A stretch of 64,000 bases of DNA from Mariniflexile fucanivorans (GCF_004341235.1 NZ_SLUP01000002.1:620001-684000); one strand, 5' to 3'. Counted from the first letter of the stretch, positions 36,172 through 45,526 are shown. The notes: generated by a model from the sequence alone, not told the origin. Program-made: numbers and translations.

Positions 36172-36804
36172 TTAAATAACATAAAAGAATATCATAAAAA
36201 AATGAAAAATGGCACCTGCAAGTACAAATAAATGCCAAATTACGTGGTTGTAAGGTATCTTCTTTATAGCATAAAACAGGATTCCAACGGTATATGCTAA
36301 TCCACCAAAAAACAATAGCAATACGCCATTGCTGTCCATTAATTTAGAAAGGTTTGTAAAATCGAATACAATAAGCCATCCCATAACCAAATATAAAAGC
36401 GTAGAAAATATTTCGAACCTACCCGTAAAAAACAACTTTAAAATCACTCCAAAAAAAGCGATGCCCCAAACCACATAAAATAAAGTCCAACCTAAACTTT
36501 CATGTAGCGTAATTAATAGCACGGGCGTATAAGTTCCGGCTATTAGAAAATAAATACTAATGTGGTCTATAATACGGAAATAATGCTTTTTAACATCGTC
36601 TTTTACATAATGGTAAAGTGTAGAAGCTGTAAACAACACAATGATGGAAATGCCGTAAACAATAACACTAAACAAGCTCCAGTTGGTTTTATTGCTATCA
36701 AAAATAATAAGCGATGTCAATCCTAAAACGCCAAAAATCGCACCAATGGCATGCGAAATGGCATTTAATCGTTCTTGTAGTGGTGTTTGTTTGTAAACTG
36801 ACAA
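36172..36804 (-). CDS. hemolysin III/PAQR family membrane protein
   Basis: 210 residues with seven membrane segments. PAQR marks: ERLNAISHAIGAIFG near the N-terminus, ASTLYHYVKDDVKKHYFRIIDHISIYFLIAGTYTPV, and HVIWHLFVLAGAIFHF near the C-terminus, which place the Ser/His/Asp metal site. Relatives include the TrhA proteins of membrane-energetics homeostasis; the cytolytic activity that gave the name is not established for this group. It starts 2 nt after the DUF4294 gene, so the two share an operon. Confidence 0.9.
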   Translation of the reverse strand: MSVYKQTPLQERLNAISHAIGAIFGVLGLTSLIIFDSNKTNWSLFSVIVYGISIIVLFTASTLYHYVKDDVKKHYFRIIDHISIYFLIAGTYTPVLLITLHESLGWTLFYVVWGIAFFGVILKLFFTGRFEIFSTLLYLVMGWLIVFDFTNLSKLMDSNGVLLLFFGGLAYTVGILFYAIKKIPYNHVIWHLFVLAGAIFHFFMIFFYVI

Positions 36805-36806
36805 CT

Positions 36807-37487
36807 TTATTTATTTTTCTGTTTATCGATCCAAATATCTGTTAAATCGTAAAAATTATATTCTTCAGCAGCTTTTTGTCGAACCAATAATCCGCTTTTA
36901 AAACTTCGCTGGAGGATATCTTCTATAAGATAATCTTCATATACATTTTTGGGGTCGAAAGGTTTTTTTAAAGAAATATCGAACATGCTCGCTGTGGTAT
37001 TGTACCAAAAGGCACGCCATCCACTGCGAAGTTCTTTTACCAACCCAAAGGTGGTATGTCCGGTTTGTCTGTGTATTAATTTTACTAAAATTTGTCCTTC
37101 GGTTCGAGACATTTTTTTTAATTCATCTGAAAATTCACCTTCAATATACTTTTGAATAATTTTAGTATAACGACGCTTATCACTCGCTTTTTTCATGGAT
37201 TCCAATCTAGCATTTAAAGAATCCAACCTTTCGGAAGCTAACTTAGCATACGGATATACTTTTAGTGTTTTTCGGCGTAAAATTAAATATCGAATCCTAT
37301 CTTCTTTACTCGGAAATTTCATATTACCCAATATGTAAACCGGGTTTAAATTTACAATGGTTTGAGGCACCGAATCACCATCTATAAACATATATTCATA
37401 TTCCGAAGTATCTTCTTCCCCGTCTTTCACTTGGGCAAAGAAAAAAATAGGACATAGTAGAAATAGATATATTATAAAATTCTTCAT
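36807..37487 (-). CDS. DUF4294 domain protein, secreted
   Basis: 226 residues. N-terminal signal (IIYLFLLCPIFFFAQ), acidic linker (DGEEDTSEYEYMFIDGDSVPQ), then a basic helical region (RIRYLILRRKTLKVYPYAKLASERL) and EGQILVKLIHRQTGHTTF. This is a Bacteroidota-specific family of unknown function. A minus-strand -7 box TAATTTTG lies at 37513-37520, about 26 nt upstream of its start. The HlyIII gene follows at once. Confidence 0.82.
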   Translation of the reverse strand: MKNFIIYLFLLCPIFFFAQVKDGEEDTSEYEYMFIDGDSVPQTIVNLNPVYILGNMKFPSKEDRIRYLILRRKTLKVYPYAKLASERLDSLNARLESMKKASDKRRYTKIIQKYIEGEFSDELKKMSRTEGQILVKLIHRQTGHTTFGLVKELRSGWRAFWYNTTASMFDISLKKPFDPKNVYEDYLIEDILQRSFKSGLLVRQKAAEEYNFYDLTDIWIDKQKNK

Positions 37488-37512
37488 AAAACTTTTTGGA
37501 GCAATAATCTTT

Positions 37513-37520
37513 CAAAATTA
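37513..37520 (-). promoter_or_regulatory. -7 box of the DUF4294-HlyIII operon
   Basis: TAATTTTG on the minus strand, exact TAnnTTTG; no convincing -33 element. Confidence 0.4.
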
Positions 37521-37593
37521 ACAAATTACAATGTTTAAAACATTTTTTTTCTATTTATATTATTAATTTAGTGCAAAACTTTAACACAATACG

Positions 37594-38676
37594 ATGAAGA
37601 GCATTTTAAACAAAAAGTCGATAGACTTTTTAGAGTCATATTTAAACAATGCAGCGCCTACTGGCTATGAATGGACAGGGCAAAAGCTGTGGATGGATTA
37701 TTTAAAACCTTATGTAGATGAGTTTATTACAGACACCTACGGAACTGCTGTAGGCGTAATAAACCCAAAAGCGAAGTACAAAGTAGTTATTGAAGGGCAT
37801 GCCGATGAAATTTCATGGTACGTGAATTATATTTCGGATAATGGGTTGATTTACGTCATTCGAAATGGGGGAAGCGACCACCAAATAGCACCTAGTAAAG
37901 TGGTAAATATCCATACAAAAAACGGCATTGTAAAAGGTGTTTTTGGTTGGGTGGCGATCCATACTCGTGATAAGGCTAAAGAAGAATCGCCAAAACAAGA
38001 TAATATTTTTATTGATTGTGGGTGTGCTACTAAAGAAGATGTTGAAAAACTAGGGGTGCATGTGGGGTGCGTTATCACTTATCCAGATGAGTTTCACATA
38101 TTAAATGACAATAAATTTGTGTGTCGTGCCTTAGATAACCGCATGGGTGGTTTTATGATTGCTGAAGTAGCACGTTTACTAAAAGAAAACAAAAAAACCT
38201 TGCCTTTTGGATTGTACGTTGTAAACGCAGTACAAGAAGAAATTGGATTGCGTGGCGCCGAAATGATAACCCAAACCATAAAACCCAATGTGGCCATTGT
38301 GACCGATGTAACCCACGATACCACAACGCCCATGATTGAAAAGAAAATACAAGGTGATATGGAAATGGGCAAAGGCCCCGTAATTGCCTATGCACCAGCG
38401 GTACAGCAAAAACTACGCGATTTAATAACAGATACCGCCGATGCTAAAAAAATACCATTCCAACGTAATGCGTTATCGCGTGCAACAGGAACTGATACCG
38501 ATGCTTTCGCCTATAGTAATGGTGGTGTAGCATCTGCACTTATTTCGTTACCACTTCGTTACATGCATACCACTGTAGAAATGGTGCATAGAGACGATGT
38601 TGAAAATGTTATTAAGCTTATTTACGAAAGTTTGCTTAACATAAAAGAAGGCGAGACTTTTAGCTATTTTAAATAA
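37594..38676 (+). CDS. M42 family aminopeptidase
   Basis: 360 residues, cytoplasmic. Dinuclear metal-site motifs of the family are all present: GHADEISW (His), RALDNRMGG (bridging Asp), VQEEIGLRG (catalytic and binding Glu pair), DVTHDTTTP (Asp) and MHTTVEMVHRDD (His). M42 enzymes form large tetrahedral particles that trim peptides. The N-terminal APTGYEWTGQKLW is the family's usual opening. A palindromic repeat element separates it from the NUDIX gene downstream. Confidence 0.92.
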   Translation: MKSILNKKSIDFLESYLNNAAPTGYEWTGQKLWMDYLKPYVDEFITDTYGTAVGVINPKAKYKVVIEGHADEISWYVNYISDNGLIYVIRNGGSDHQIAPSKVVNIHTKNGIVKGVFGWVAIHTRDKAKEESPKQDNIFIDCGCATKEDVEKLGVHVGCVITYPDEFHILNDNKFVCRALDNRMGGFMIAEVARLLKENKKTLPFGLYVVNAVQEEIGLRGAEMITQTIKPNVAIVTDVTHDTTTPMIEKKIQGDMEMGKGPVIAYAPAVQQKLRDLITDTADAKKIPFQRNALSRATGTDTDAFAYSNGGVASALISLPLRYMHTTVEMVHRDDVENVIKLIYESLLNIKEGETFSYFK

Positions 38677-38690
38677 TATTTAATTTATAC

Positions 38691-38772
38691 CGTCATTGCG
38701 AGGAAGCATGACGAAGCAATCTTATGATTTTAAGTTCTATTTCATGAGATTGCTTTGTTCCTCTCAATGGCG
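38691..38772. repeat. palindromic GTCATTGCGAGG element
   Basis: CGTCATTGCGAG at 38691-38702 is mirrored by CTCTCAATGGCG at 38761-38772 with two mismatches, and GAAGCAATCT by AGATTGCTTT inside. It forms an 82-bp hairpin-like unit between the M42 and NUDIX genes. Confidence 0.8.
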
Positions 38773-38785
38773 TTTTATAATTTTT

Positions 38786-39337
38786 ATGGACGAATACATA
38801 GACGTTGTAGATAAACACGGAAACCCCACAGGGAAAACAGAATTAAAGTCAATTATCCATCAAAAAGGTTATTACCATCATACAGCACATGTTTGGTTAT
38901 ACAATAAACAAGGGGAGGTATTATTGTCTCAACGTTCAGCAAAAAAAACTATTTGTCCGCTCATGTGGGATGTCTCGGTTGCTGGACATATTGATGCAGG
39001 CGAAACCCCAAAACAAGCCGCTGTAAGAGAAGCGCAAGAAGAAATTGGCATAACCATTTCAGAAAATGCCTTACAACTTATAGGTGTTTTTGAATGTTTC
39101 CAATCATACAATAATAACATATTTGACAATGAATTTCACAACACCTTTATGGCTGAAATTACGGAACCCCTTTCTGAATTAACATTACAAGAAGAGGAAG
39201 TTGAAGCTTTAAAATTTGTTTCTATTCATGAATTAAAAAAGTTAATAGAAAACATAGGTGATGACAATCATTTTGTGCCTTCCAACAAAGCTTATTATGA
39301 ATTGGTATGGCAAAATATTATGAAAAAACTAGCTTAA
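38786..39337 (+). CDS. NUDIX hydrolase, isopentenyl-diphosphate isomerase-like (YfcD type)
   Basis: 183 residues from ATG 38786 (MDEYIDVVDKHGNPTGK). A longer frame from 38696 exists but its first 30 codons are the repeat element and match nothing. Nudix box GHIDAGETPKQAAVREAQEEIGI, preceded by HHTAHVWLYN and VLLSQRSAKK. Substrate is probably a nucleoside or isoprenoid diphosphate; the group is close to IDI in sequence but lacks proof of that activity. It lies 3 nt before the PrsW gene. Confidence 0.88.
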   Translation: MDEYIDVVDKHGNPTGKTELKSIIHQKGYYHHTAHVWLYNKQGEVLLSQRSAKKTICPLMWDVSVAGHIDAGETPKQAAVREAQEEIGITISENALQLIGVFECFQSYNNNIFDNEFHNTFMAEITEPLSELTLQEEEVEALKFVSIHELKKLIENIGDDNHFVPSNKAYYELVWQNIMKKLA

Positions 39338-39340
39338 TAA

Positions 39341-40018
39341 ATGAATTTACTTCTTATTGCAATAGTTCCTATTTTTATTGTAGTTCTATACATTTATTTT
39401 AAAGACATCTACGAAAAAGAACCAAAACGTTTATTGCTTTATAATTTTTTATTGGGCGCCATAGTTAGTATTCTTATCACGACCATTTTGTATTATGGTT
39501 TTAACATGGTATTGCCTCTCACAGATAAAACCAGCGTTTATCAACAATTTATAAAAGCTTTTTTTGTAGTTGGTTTTACTGAAGAATTGAGTAAATATCT
39601 CATTGTTCTTTATTACGCGCAAGCACACAAAGAGTTTGACGAACCCTTTGATGGCATTGTGTATGCCGTTATGGTATCGATGGGTTTTGCTGCTACCGAA
39701 AATGTTTTTTACGTATTGGAAGGTGGTGTTACTACAGCCATTTTACGAGCATTTACCGCAGTACCAGCACATGCTACATTTGGTGTTTTAATGGGTTATT
39801 TTATGGGAAAAGCTAAATTTTCGAATAATAAGATTGTTTTAAATTTAGCGGGGTTATTACTTGCCATCTTATTTCATGGGGCTTATGACTTTTTCTTGTT
39901 TATAGACTTCATTCCAGGGGTTTGGGTTGGTGCCTTTATTTCGTTATTTATTGGCATTCTTTTATCTAGAAAAGCTATGAAAGCACATTTGAAAAATTCT
40001 CATTTTAGAGTGGATTGA
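39341..40018 (+). CDS. PrsW family intramembrane metalloprotease
   Basis: 225 residues with about seven membrane segments. The family's zinc-site motifs are visible: FTEELSKYL (Glu-Glu...Lys), GIVYAVMVSMGFAATENVFYV, PAHATFGVLMGYF and LFHGAYDFF. In Bacillus PrsW cuts an anti-sigma factor; the target here is unknown. It is coupled to the NUDIX gene by a 3-nt gap. Confidence 0.88.
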   Translation: MNLLLIAIVPIFIVVLYIYFKDIYEKEPKRLLLYNFLLGAIVSILITTILYYGFNMVLPLTDKTSVYQQFIKAFFVVGFTEELSKYLIVLYYAQAHKEFDEPFDGIVYAVMVSMGFAATENVFYVLEGGVTTAILRAFTAVPAHATFGVLMGYFMGKAKFSNNKIVLNLAGLLLAILFHGAYDFFLFIDFIPGVWVGAFISLFIGILLSRKAMKAHLKNSHFRVD

Positions 40019-40200
40019 AATCAATAATAAAGCAAAACAAAAACACCAGATTCACCTAACTTCAAATCAAAGTATTCAATTTTTTAAAAAATTATAATAA
40101 AAGAATCTAATATAGTTCATACATTAGGATACATTTTGATATAATAATTGTCTAAAAAAGTATAAACTAAATCTAATGAAGTAAATAAATTATAAGGCCT
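40019..40200. other. gene-free AT-rich spacer
   Basis: 182 bp between co-directional genes. No clear promoter box, hairpin or repeat was recognised. Confidence 0.5.
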
Positions 40201-41244
40201 ATGAAACCAATAAACACTGCTTTATGTTCTTATGGAATGAGTGGACATGTTTTTCATGCACCATTCATTTCGGCAAACCCAAATTTTAATTTATATGGGG
40301 TATATGAAAGAACAAAAAATGAAACTCATAAACAGCATTCTAAAGCAAAAATATTTAGAACTTTAGAAAGTATGTTGATTGATGACAACATCGAGCTAGT
40401 AGTTATAAATACACCTAATGTTACACATTATGATTTTACCAAAAAAGCCATAAATGCTGGTAAACATGTTATCGTTGAAAAACCATTTACAGCAACGGTT
40501 GCCCAAGCCGAGGAGTTAATTGAATTAGCTAAAGAGAAAAATTTACTTATTTCTGTATATCAAAATCGTCGGTATGACAGTGATTTTAAAACAGTTAAAA
40601 AAGTACTTAATGATGGTTTATTGGGTACTATTGTAGAAGCTGAAATGCATTACGACCGATATGAACCCGTACTGAGCTATAAAACGCATAAAGAAACACC
40701 TACTGAAGCCGTTGGTAGTTTATACGATTTAGGATCGCATTTAATTGACCAAGCCTTGGTTTTGTTTGGCATGCCTGAAGCTATTTTTGCAGATTTAAAT
40801 TCATTTCGACCTAAATCTAAAGTTGGCGACTATTTCGATTTAAAACTATTTTATCCATCACACAGAGTGATTTTAAAATCCAGCTATTATGTTCGAGAAG
40901 CTTTACCAGGATATATTATACACGGTACAAACGGTTCTTTTATAAAACCTAAAACGGATGTTCAAGAAAAAGATCTTCAATCGGGAAAAATACCTGGAAC
41001 CTGTAATTGGGGAACAGAATCTGACAAAGACAATGGATGGTTACATACCGAAATGGATGGTGAAATCATCAAAAAACACATTCCAACCCTAAAAGGTGAT
41101 TATATGGCATATTATGATGGCATCTATGAAACATTAAGAAATAATAAGCAGGTACCCGTTTCCGCAGAAGAAGGTCTGAATGTTATAAAAATTATTGAAT
41201 TGGCATTAAAAAGCCATAAAGAAAGAAAAGTGATTTATTTATGA
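40201..41244 (+). CDS. Gfo/Idh/MocA family oxidoreductase
   Basis: 347 residues. N-terminal dinucleotide-binding fold (ALCSYGMSGHVFHAPFI), conserved VEKPF in the EKP motif, then the alpha/beta C-terminal domain with GSLYDLGSHLIDQAL (catalytic His region) and YYDGIYETLRNN near the end. The variant GMSGHVFHAPF opening is typical of the YdgJ/YhhX-like branch. NAD(P)-dependent oxidation or reduction of a sugar-like substrate, identity unknown. Single-gene transcript by spacing. Confidence 0.9.
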   Translation: MKPINTALCSYGMSGHVFHAPFISANPNFNLYGVYERTKNETHKQHSKAKIFRTLESMLIDDNIELVVINTPNVTHYDFTKKAINAGKHVIVEKPFTATVAQAEELIELAKEKNLLISVYQNRRYDSDFKTVKKVLNDGLLGTIVEAEMHYDRYEPVLSYKTHKETPTEAVGSLYDLGSHLIDQALVLFGMPEAIFADLNSFRPKSKVGDYFDLKLFYPSHRVILKSSYYVREALPGYIIHGTNGSFIKPKTDVQEKDLQSGKIPGTCNWGTESDKDNGWLHTEMDGEIIKKHIPTLKGDYMAYYDGIYETLRNNKQVPVSAEEGLNVIKIIELALKSHKERKVIYL

Positions 41245-41351
41245 TTTTTCCAGATATTCTCAGTGAGGTATCTCTTTTTCTTAACCAAAATTCGGTAACA
41301 GATTCTGTATAAACTAGTATTAGCTATTTTTCTTTGAAATATAAAAAGCTA

Positions 41352-41384
41352 ACAAAAAGAAAAGGAGCTTGAAAAAACTCCCTT
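41352..41384 (-). terminator. terminator of the beta-barrel gene
   Basis: Minus-strand hairpin AAGGGAG/CTCCTTT (arms 41378-41384 and 41361-41367, one G-U pair) followed by a T-rich run. Confidence 0.65.
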
Positions 41385-41412
41385 TCGAATTATGGATATA
41401 ATTATCTGTGAA

Positions 41413-42060
41413 TTACAATACTACTAAAACGCCAAAATATAAATCTGAAGTACTTAAATTTAAATTAAAATTATTTGACTTTGATATTGTTCCTTCATCA
41501 TTTTCACTTTTATCACTGTAGTAACCAATTGACCCCAAATGAGCATTCAAATAAATTTTATTAGTAAGGCTATAAGTTAGTCCTGGTCTCACTCCTATAA
41601 ATATTGAATTACTATCTGATTCACTTCCGGTATTAGTTACGCTATCACTATATATATTTTTACTTTTTTGATATGAATACATCAATTCTCCCTGCACATT
41701 AAAAGCAAGTTTATTGTTAATAGCAAAATATTTTCTGATATAAGGAGCTATGCTCAATCCATTACTTTTATACTCATCATCACTTTCAACAAATTTAGAG
41801 TTTACAATATTAAAACCTGGCATTACACCTATTATTAAATTACTATCTATCGCATATCCAATATCTGGTTTTATAAAAAATGATGTTCGTTTATAATTGG
41901 AATCATAACTTTCGTTCTGGCTTTCATAATTTTGAGAAGTGAAATTAATTGAACCACCAACAAGCCATTGGTTTTTTGATATTTCAAATTTCTCTTCTGA
42001 AGTTTGAGCAAAAGTAAATGTGCTCATCAATAATAACGCAATAATTAAATGTGTTTTCAT
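41413..42060 (-). CDS. outer-membrane beta-barrel protein
   Basis: 215 residues, signal peptide ending FTFAQ. Beta-barrel pattern: WLVGGSINFTSQNY, FFIKPDIGYAIDSNLIIGVMPGFNIV, SIFIGVRPGLTYSLTNKIYLNAHLGSIGYY and C-terminal LYFGVLVVL. It is a small eight-strand type barrel of the OmpA/porin-like superfamily seen widely in Flavobacteriaceae; no specific role can be named. Confidence 0.82.
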   Translation of the reverse strand: MKTHLIIALLLMSTFTFAQTSEEKFEISKNQWLVGGSINFTSQNYESQNESYDSNYKRTSFFIKPDIGYAIDSNLIIGVMPGFNIVNSKFVESDDEYKSNGLSIAPYIRKYFAINNKLAFNVQGELMYSYQKSKNIYSDSVTNTGSESDSNSIFIGVRPGLTYSLTNKIYLNAHLGSIGYYSDKSENDEGTISKSNNFNLNLSTSDLYFGVLVVL

Positions 42061-42185
42061 AAATATGTTTTAAAGATTAGATTTATATTTACCAAACATT
42101 ATACCAAATACGACATTTTATGTTAAATTTTCTTATTTATAATGTAAATAAATTAATATTTATTTACATGAATATTTATATAATA

Positions 42186-42216
42186 AAAAAGCAAACCTAA
42201 AATAGGTTTGCTTTTT
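42186..42216 (-). terminator. terminator downstream of lpdA
   Basis: AAAAAGCAAACCTA (42186-42199) pairs perfectly with TAGGTTTGCTTTTT (42203-42216) around a 3-nt loop, with T/A runs on both sides, so it can act in both directions. Confidence 0.85.
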
Positions 42217-42227
42217 ACTTTATTGAG

Positions 42228-42247
42228 ATTCCTGCTTTCGCAGGAAT
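42228..42247. repeat. ATTCCTGC-TTTC-GCAGGAAT hairpin repeat
   Basis: Perfect 8-bp stem 3 bp beyond the lpdA stop. Read on the minus strand the loop is GAAA, a GNRA tetraloop. Related copies lie at 32119, 33529 and 47783. Confidence 0.75.
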
Positions 42248-42250
42248 TAA

Positions 42251-43651
42251 TTAAATATGTAATGCTCTATCCTCAGTAGCAGCTAAAGCAGCTTCTTTAA
42301 TAGCTTCTGTAAATGTTGGATGCGCATGACTCATACGCGATACATCTTCAGCCGATGCTCTAAATTCCATAGCCACTACAGCTTCTGCAATCATATCGGC
42401 AGCACGGGCACCAATCATGTGAACTCCTAAAATTTCATCTGTTTTCTTATCGGCTAGAATTTTAACGAAACCATCTAAATCCATACTAGCTCTACTTCTA
42501 CCTAAAGCACGCATTGGGAAAGAACCTGTTTTATATTCTACTCCAGCTTCTTTAAGTTGTTCTTCTGTTTTACCAACAGCAGCCACTTCTGGCCATGTAT
42601 AAACAACACCTGGAATTAAATTATAATCGATGTGTGGTTTTTGTCCAGCCAACGTTTCAGCTACAAAAACACCTTCTTCTTCGGCTTTGTGCGCTAACAT
42701 GGCACCTTTTACCACATCGCCAATAGCATAAATGTTTTTAGCAGATGTTTGTAAATGGTCGTTCACTTCTATTTGACCTCTATCGGTTAATTTTACGCCA
42801 GCAGCTTCAGCATTCAATCCATCAGTATATGGACGACGACCTACAGACACTAAGCAGTAATCACCTTTAAACTCGATTTCTTCACCTTTTTTGTTATCAG
42901 CTTTCACAATAACCTCATCGCCTACACGCTCTACCGATTTCACTTTGTGAGAAATATTAATATTGAATTTTTGTTTTTTCAACACTTTGTTAAGCTCTTT
43001 TGAAAGGCCCGCATCCATAGTTGGAATGATGCGATCCATATATTCTACTACGGAAACCTCTGCACCTAAACGTTTGTAAACTTGACCCAGTTCCAAACCT
43101 ATAACACCACCACCAATTACGATTAAGTGTTTTGGTATCTCTTTAAGTTTTAAAGCTTCAGTTGAAGTAATAACGCGTTCTTTATCAACAGTTATAAATG
43201 GTAAACTTGAAGGTTTACTACCTGTTGCAATAATGGTATTTTTAGCTTCAATTTCAATTGTTTCTTCACCTGCAATGCTAATATGCGTGGCATCTTTAAA
43301 GCTTCCTATACCTTGATACACATCAATGTTATTCTTCTTCATTAAAAAATCGATACCTCCTGTTGTTTGATCGACTACCGATTGTTTACGGGCTATCATT
43401 TTTTCAAGGTTCACCTTAATATCACCAGGAATTTCAATGCCGTGTTCTTCAAAATGTTTAACAGCATCTTCATAGTGGTGTGAGGAATCCAAAAGTGCTT
43501 TACTTGGAATACAACCTACATTTAAACAGGTACCACCAAGGGTATTGTACTTTTCTATTATGGCCGTTTTCATGCCCAATTGTGCGCAACGAATCGCTGC
43601 TACATAGCCCCCAGGACCCGAGCCAATAATGGCTACATCGTATGAATTCAT
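42251..43651 (-). CDS. lpdA: dihydrolipoyl dehydrogenase
   Basis: 466 residues. FAD-binding GSGPGGYVAA, redox disulfide GGTCLNVGCIPSKAL (Cys42/Cys47), NAD-binding IVIGGGVIGLELGQVYKRLGAEVSVVE, second FAD motif IYAIGDVV, and the C-terminal HAHPTFTEAIKEAA with the catalytic His-Glu pair. It reoxidises lipoyl groups of the pyruvate and 2-oxoglutarate dehydrogenase complexes (E3 subunit). Transcribed alone from a consensus promoter; terminated by the hairpins at 42186-42247. Confidence 0.96.
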   Translation of the reverse strand: MNSYDVAIIGSGPGGYVAAIRCAQLGMKTAIIEKYNTLGGTCLNVGCIPSKALLDSSHHYEDAVKHFEEHGIEIPGDIKVNLEKMIARKQSVVDQTTGGIDFLMKKNNIDVYQGIGSFKDATHISIAGEETIEIEAKNTIIATGSKPSSLPFITVDKERVITSTEALKLKEIPKHLIVIGGGVIGLELGQVYKRLGAEVSVVEYMDRIIPTMDAGLSKELNKVLKKQKFNINISHKVKSVERVGDEVIVKADNKKGEEIEFKGDYCLVSVGRRPYTDGLNAEAAGVKLTDRGQIEVNDHLQTSAKNIYAIGDVVKGAMLAHKAEEEGVFVAETLAGQKPHIDYNLIPGVVYTWPEVAAVGKTEEQLKEAGVEYKTGSFPMRALGRSRASMDLDGFVKILADKKTDEILGVHMIGARAADMIAEAVVAMEFRASAEDVSRMSHAHPTFTEAIKEAALAATEDRALHI

Positions 43652-43688
43652 ATTATATTATTGAAGTTCGATTGTTAAACATTGATAA

Positions 43689-43718
43689 CAAAAATACAAA
43701 TGTTTTGTGGTAAGACAA
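43689..43718 (-). promoter_or_regulatory. promoter of lpdA
   Basis: Minus-strand TTG (43716-43718), 19-bp spacer, TATTTTTG (43689-43696), matching the flavobacterial consensus in sequence and spacing. The ATG is 37 nt further on. Confidence 0.8.
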
Positions 43719-43809
43719 TAAAAAAGAAATCTTAAATAACGCGAATAACTATTTCTATTACATTGAAAATAAAATACGTAATAGATAAGAATCTTTTAAT
43801 CTATTGGCG

Positions 43810-45408
43810 TTATTCTGATAACTTTTCATTCAAGTTAATAGTGTTTAGTATCCAATCAATTTCGGGGTCCACATGCAGGTTTCGATCTTCAATAGTAGGG
43901 GTAATTTCAATATCTGGTTTCACACCAAAACCGTCGGGTGTTTGTTTATATGGTGCTTCCATTTGCATTAACCCCATTCTTATTTTAAGTTTAGAATTTG
44001 GCATTTCATAAATTCTATAAATACCCGCAACACAACCATTGTAGGCGCCACCGGTTTCTTCACCTACAAAAACAGCACGTTTATTGGCTTGTAAATGGGT
44101 TGAAATTAGAGATGATGCTGAAAAAGAATTTCCGTTAGTTATTACAAACAACTGGTTTTTATAATTTAATTCATCAGACTTTCTTTTCTTATTGTATTTC
44201 ATTTTGAAATATATTTTATCATCCTCTTTTTTAGTTTTTAAATATTGAAAAGCTAAACTTGTTGGATCTAAAGCAAATAAAGTTCCAAAAACTTTTAAAA
44301 TTGCAGGATTACCATTGCTTAATAAAAATTTTAGATAGGGAAACCTACTATTAACTTCTATAGGTGCTATAAAAACATACTCCTCATTGGTTAAATAAGA
44401 ATATAACTTATCAATTTCTGTAATTCTACCACCGCCATTATCTCGTAAATCTAAAATGAGATTTTTGGTTTTTAGTGAATCTAATGCTTTAAAACTTTCT
44501 TTATAAAATTTCTTGTAATTACCGTTACTGAATTCTCTAATTTTCATGTAAGCCACGGTACTATCAATTCCTATGAAATCGAAATTTCTGGTATATTCTT
44601 TTTTTGCAGCTATATAACCACGTTTTCTGTTTTCTTTACGTTTCTTTTTGGCATCCAAACGGTTTTGCTGTTTTTCTTCTTTGGTTAGCTTTTTGGCAGT
44701 TACAGAAGTTACAGAATCATTCTCTTGTTTTTTTTCTTCTTTTAAAACACGTCGGAATGTTTTTGTAAACAGCGAATCCTTTTGTTTAAATTCAATTTTT
44801 AAACTATCTAAAAAGCCTTTGTCTTTATAATAGAGCGTTGAAAAGTTTTTGCCTATAACTCTGTTATGTAATGTTTGATTATAACCATCGGATGCAAATC
44901 GGGTTTTATACTGTCGAACTAAATTGGATGCCAGTTCCTCATCAATTTTAATAACTTCACTTCCAATGAATGTTGAATCTTTTCCTCTAGTCCCAACTAC
45001 CCAAAGCTTATCGTCCAAATACTCAAAATCCAAATCGTAAAACTCAAATTTGCGCTCTTTTAATGCTTTTTGCTCCTTTTTTGTGTAAAGTTTACTTACC
45101 GAGCCCACCGAAATATGGCCTTGTTTTATTTGAGCGACAACAGGTGACAATTTTTTATAGAATTCGCGAGATGTTATTGGGCTTTTAATACTTGTTTTTA
45201 AACTATCAAACTTAAAGTCTAAAACTTCTTTTGTGGTGTATTGATATAATTTGGGATGGTTTTTTTGTAATTGTTTGTAAACCTTATCAATATCACTCCT
45301 TAAATCTTCAACCGAATGTGCTTTAGTAATTTGTTCATTATATTTTTTAATGCTTCCGCAAGACACCAAAACCATTAAAACAATAAGAAACAAGAATTGT
45401 TTTTTCAT
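43810..45408 (-). CDS. S41 family peptidase lipoprotein
   Basis: 532 residues with a lipoprotein signal (FLFLIVLMVLVSCG). N-terminal helical region, then a Lys/Glu-rich basic insert (about 220-275, KKLTKEEKQQNRLDAKKKRKENRK), then the tail-specific protease core: VAYMKIREFSNG, NLILDLRDNGGGRITEIDKL, and LFVITNGNSFSASSLI with the Ser nucleophile, followed by VFVGEETGGAYNG. No PDZ domain is obvious. The charged insert is unusual. Probably periplasmic, substrate unknown. Confidence 0.88.
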   Translation of the reverse strand: MKKQFLFLIVLMVLVSCGSIKKYNEQITKAHSVEDLRSDIDKVYKQLQKNHPKLYQYTTKEVLDFKFDSLKTSIKSPITSREFYKKLSPVVAQIKQGHISVGSVSKLYTKKEQKALKERKFEFYDLDFEYLDDKLWVVGTRGKDSTFIGSEVIKIDEELASNLVRQYKTRFASDGYNQTLHNRVIGKNFSTLYYKDKGFLDSLKIEFKQKDSLFTKTFRRVLKEEKKQENDSVTSVTAKKLTKEEKQQNRLDAKKKRKENRKRGYIAAKKEYTRNFDFIGIDSTVAYMKIREFSNGNYKKFYKESFKALDSLKTKNLILDLRDNGGGRITEIDKLYSYLTNEEYVFIAPIEVNSRFPYLKFLLSNGNPAILKVFGTLFALDPTSLAFQYLKTKKEDDKIYFKMKYNKKRKSDELNYKNQLFVITNGNSFSASSLISTHLQANKRAVFVGEETGGAYNGCVAGIYRIYEMPNSKLKIRMGLMQMEAPYKQTPDGFGVKPDIEITPTIEDRNLHVDPEIDWILNTINLNEKLSE

Positions 45409-45526
45409 ATAATAACTTTCAAATTTTAAGCATTGTAAATTAGTTGTATTTTAATCAATAGAAAAAGGATTTAAATTTATTTAACGTTTCAATTAAATGG
45501 CATGCAAGTCTAAAAATAAATTTATG

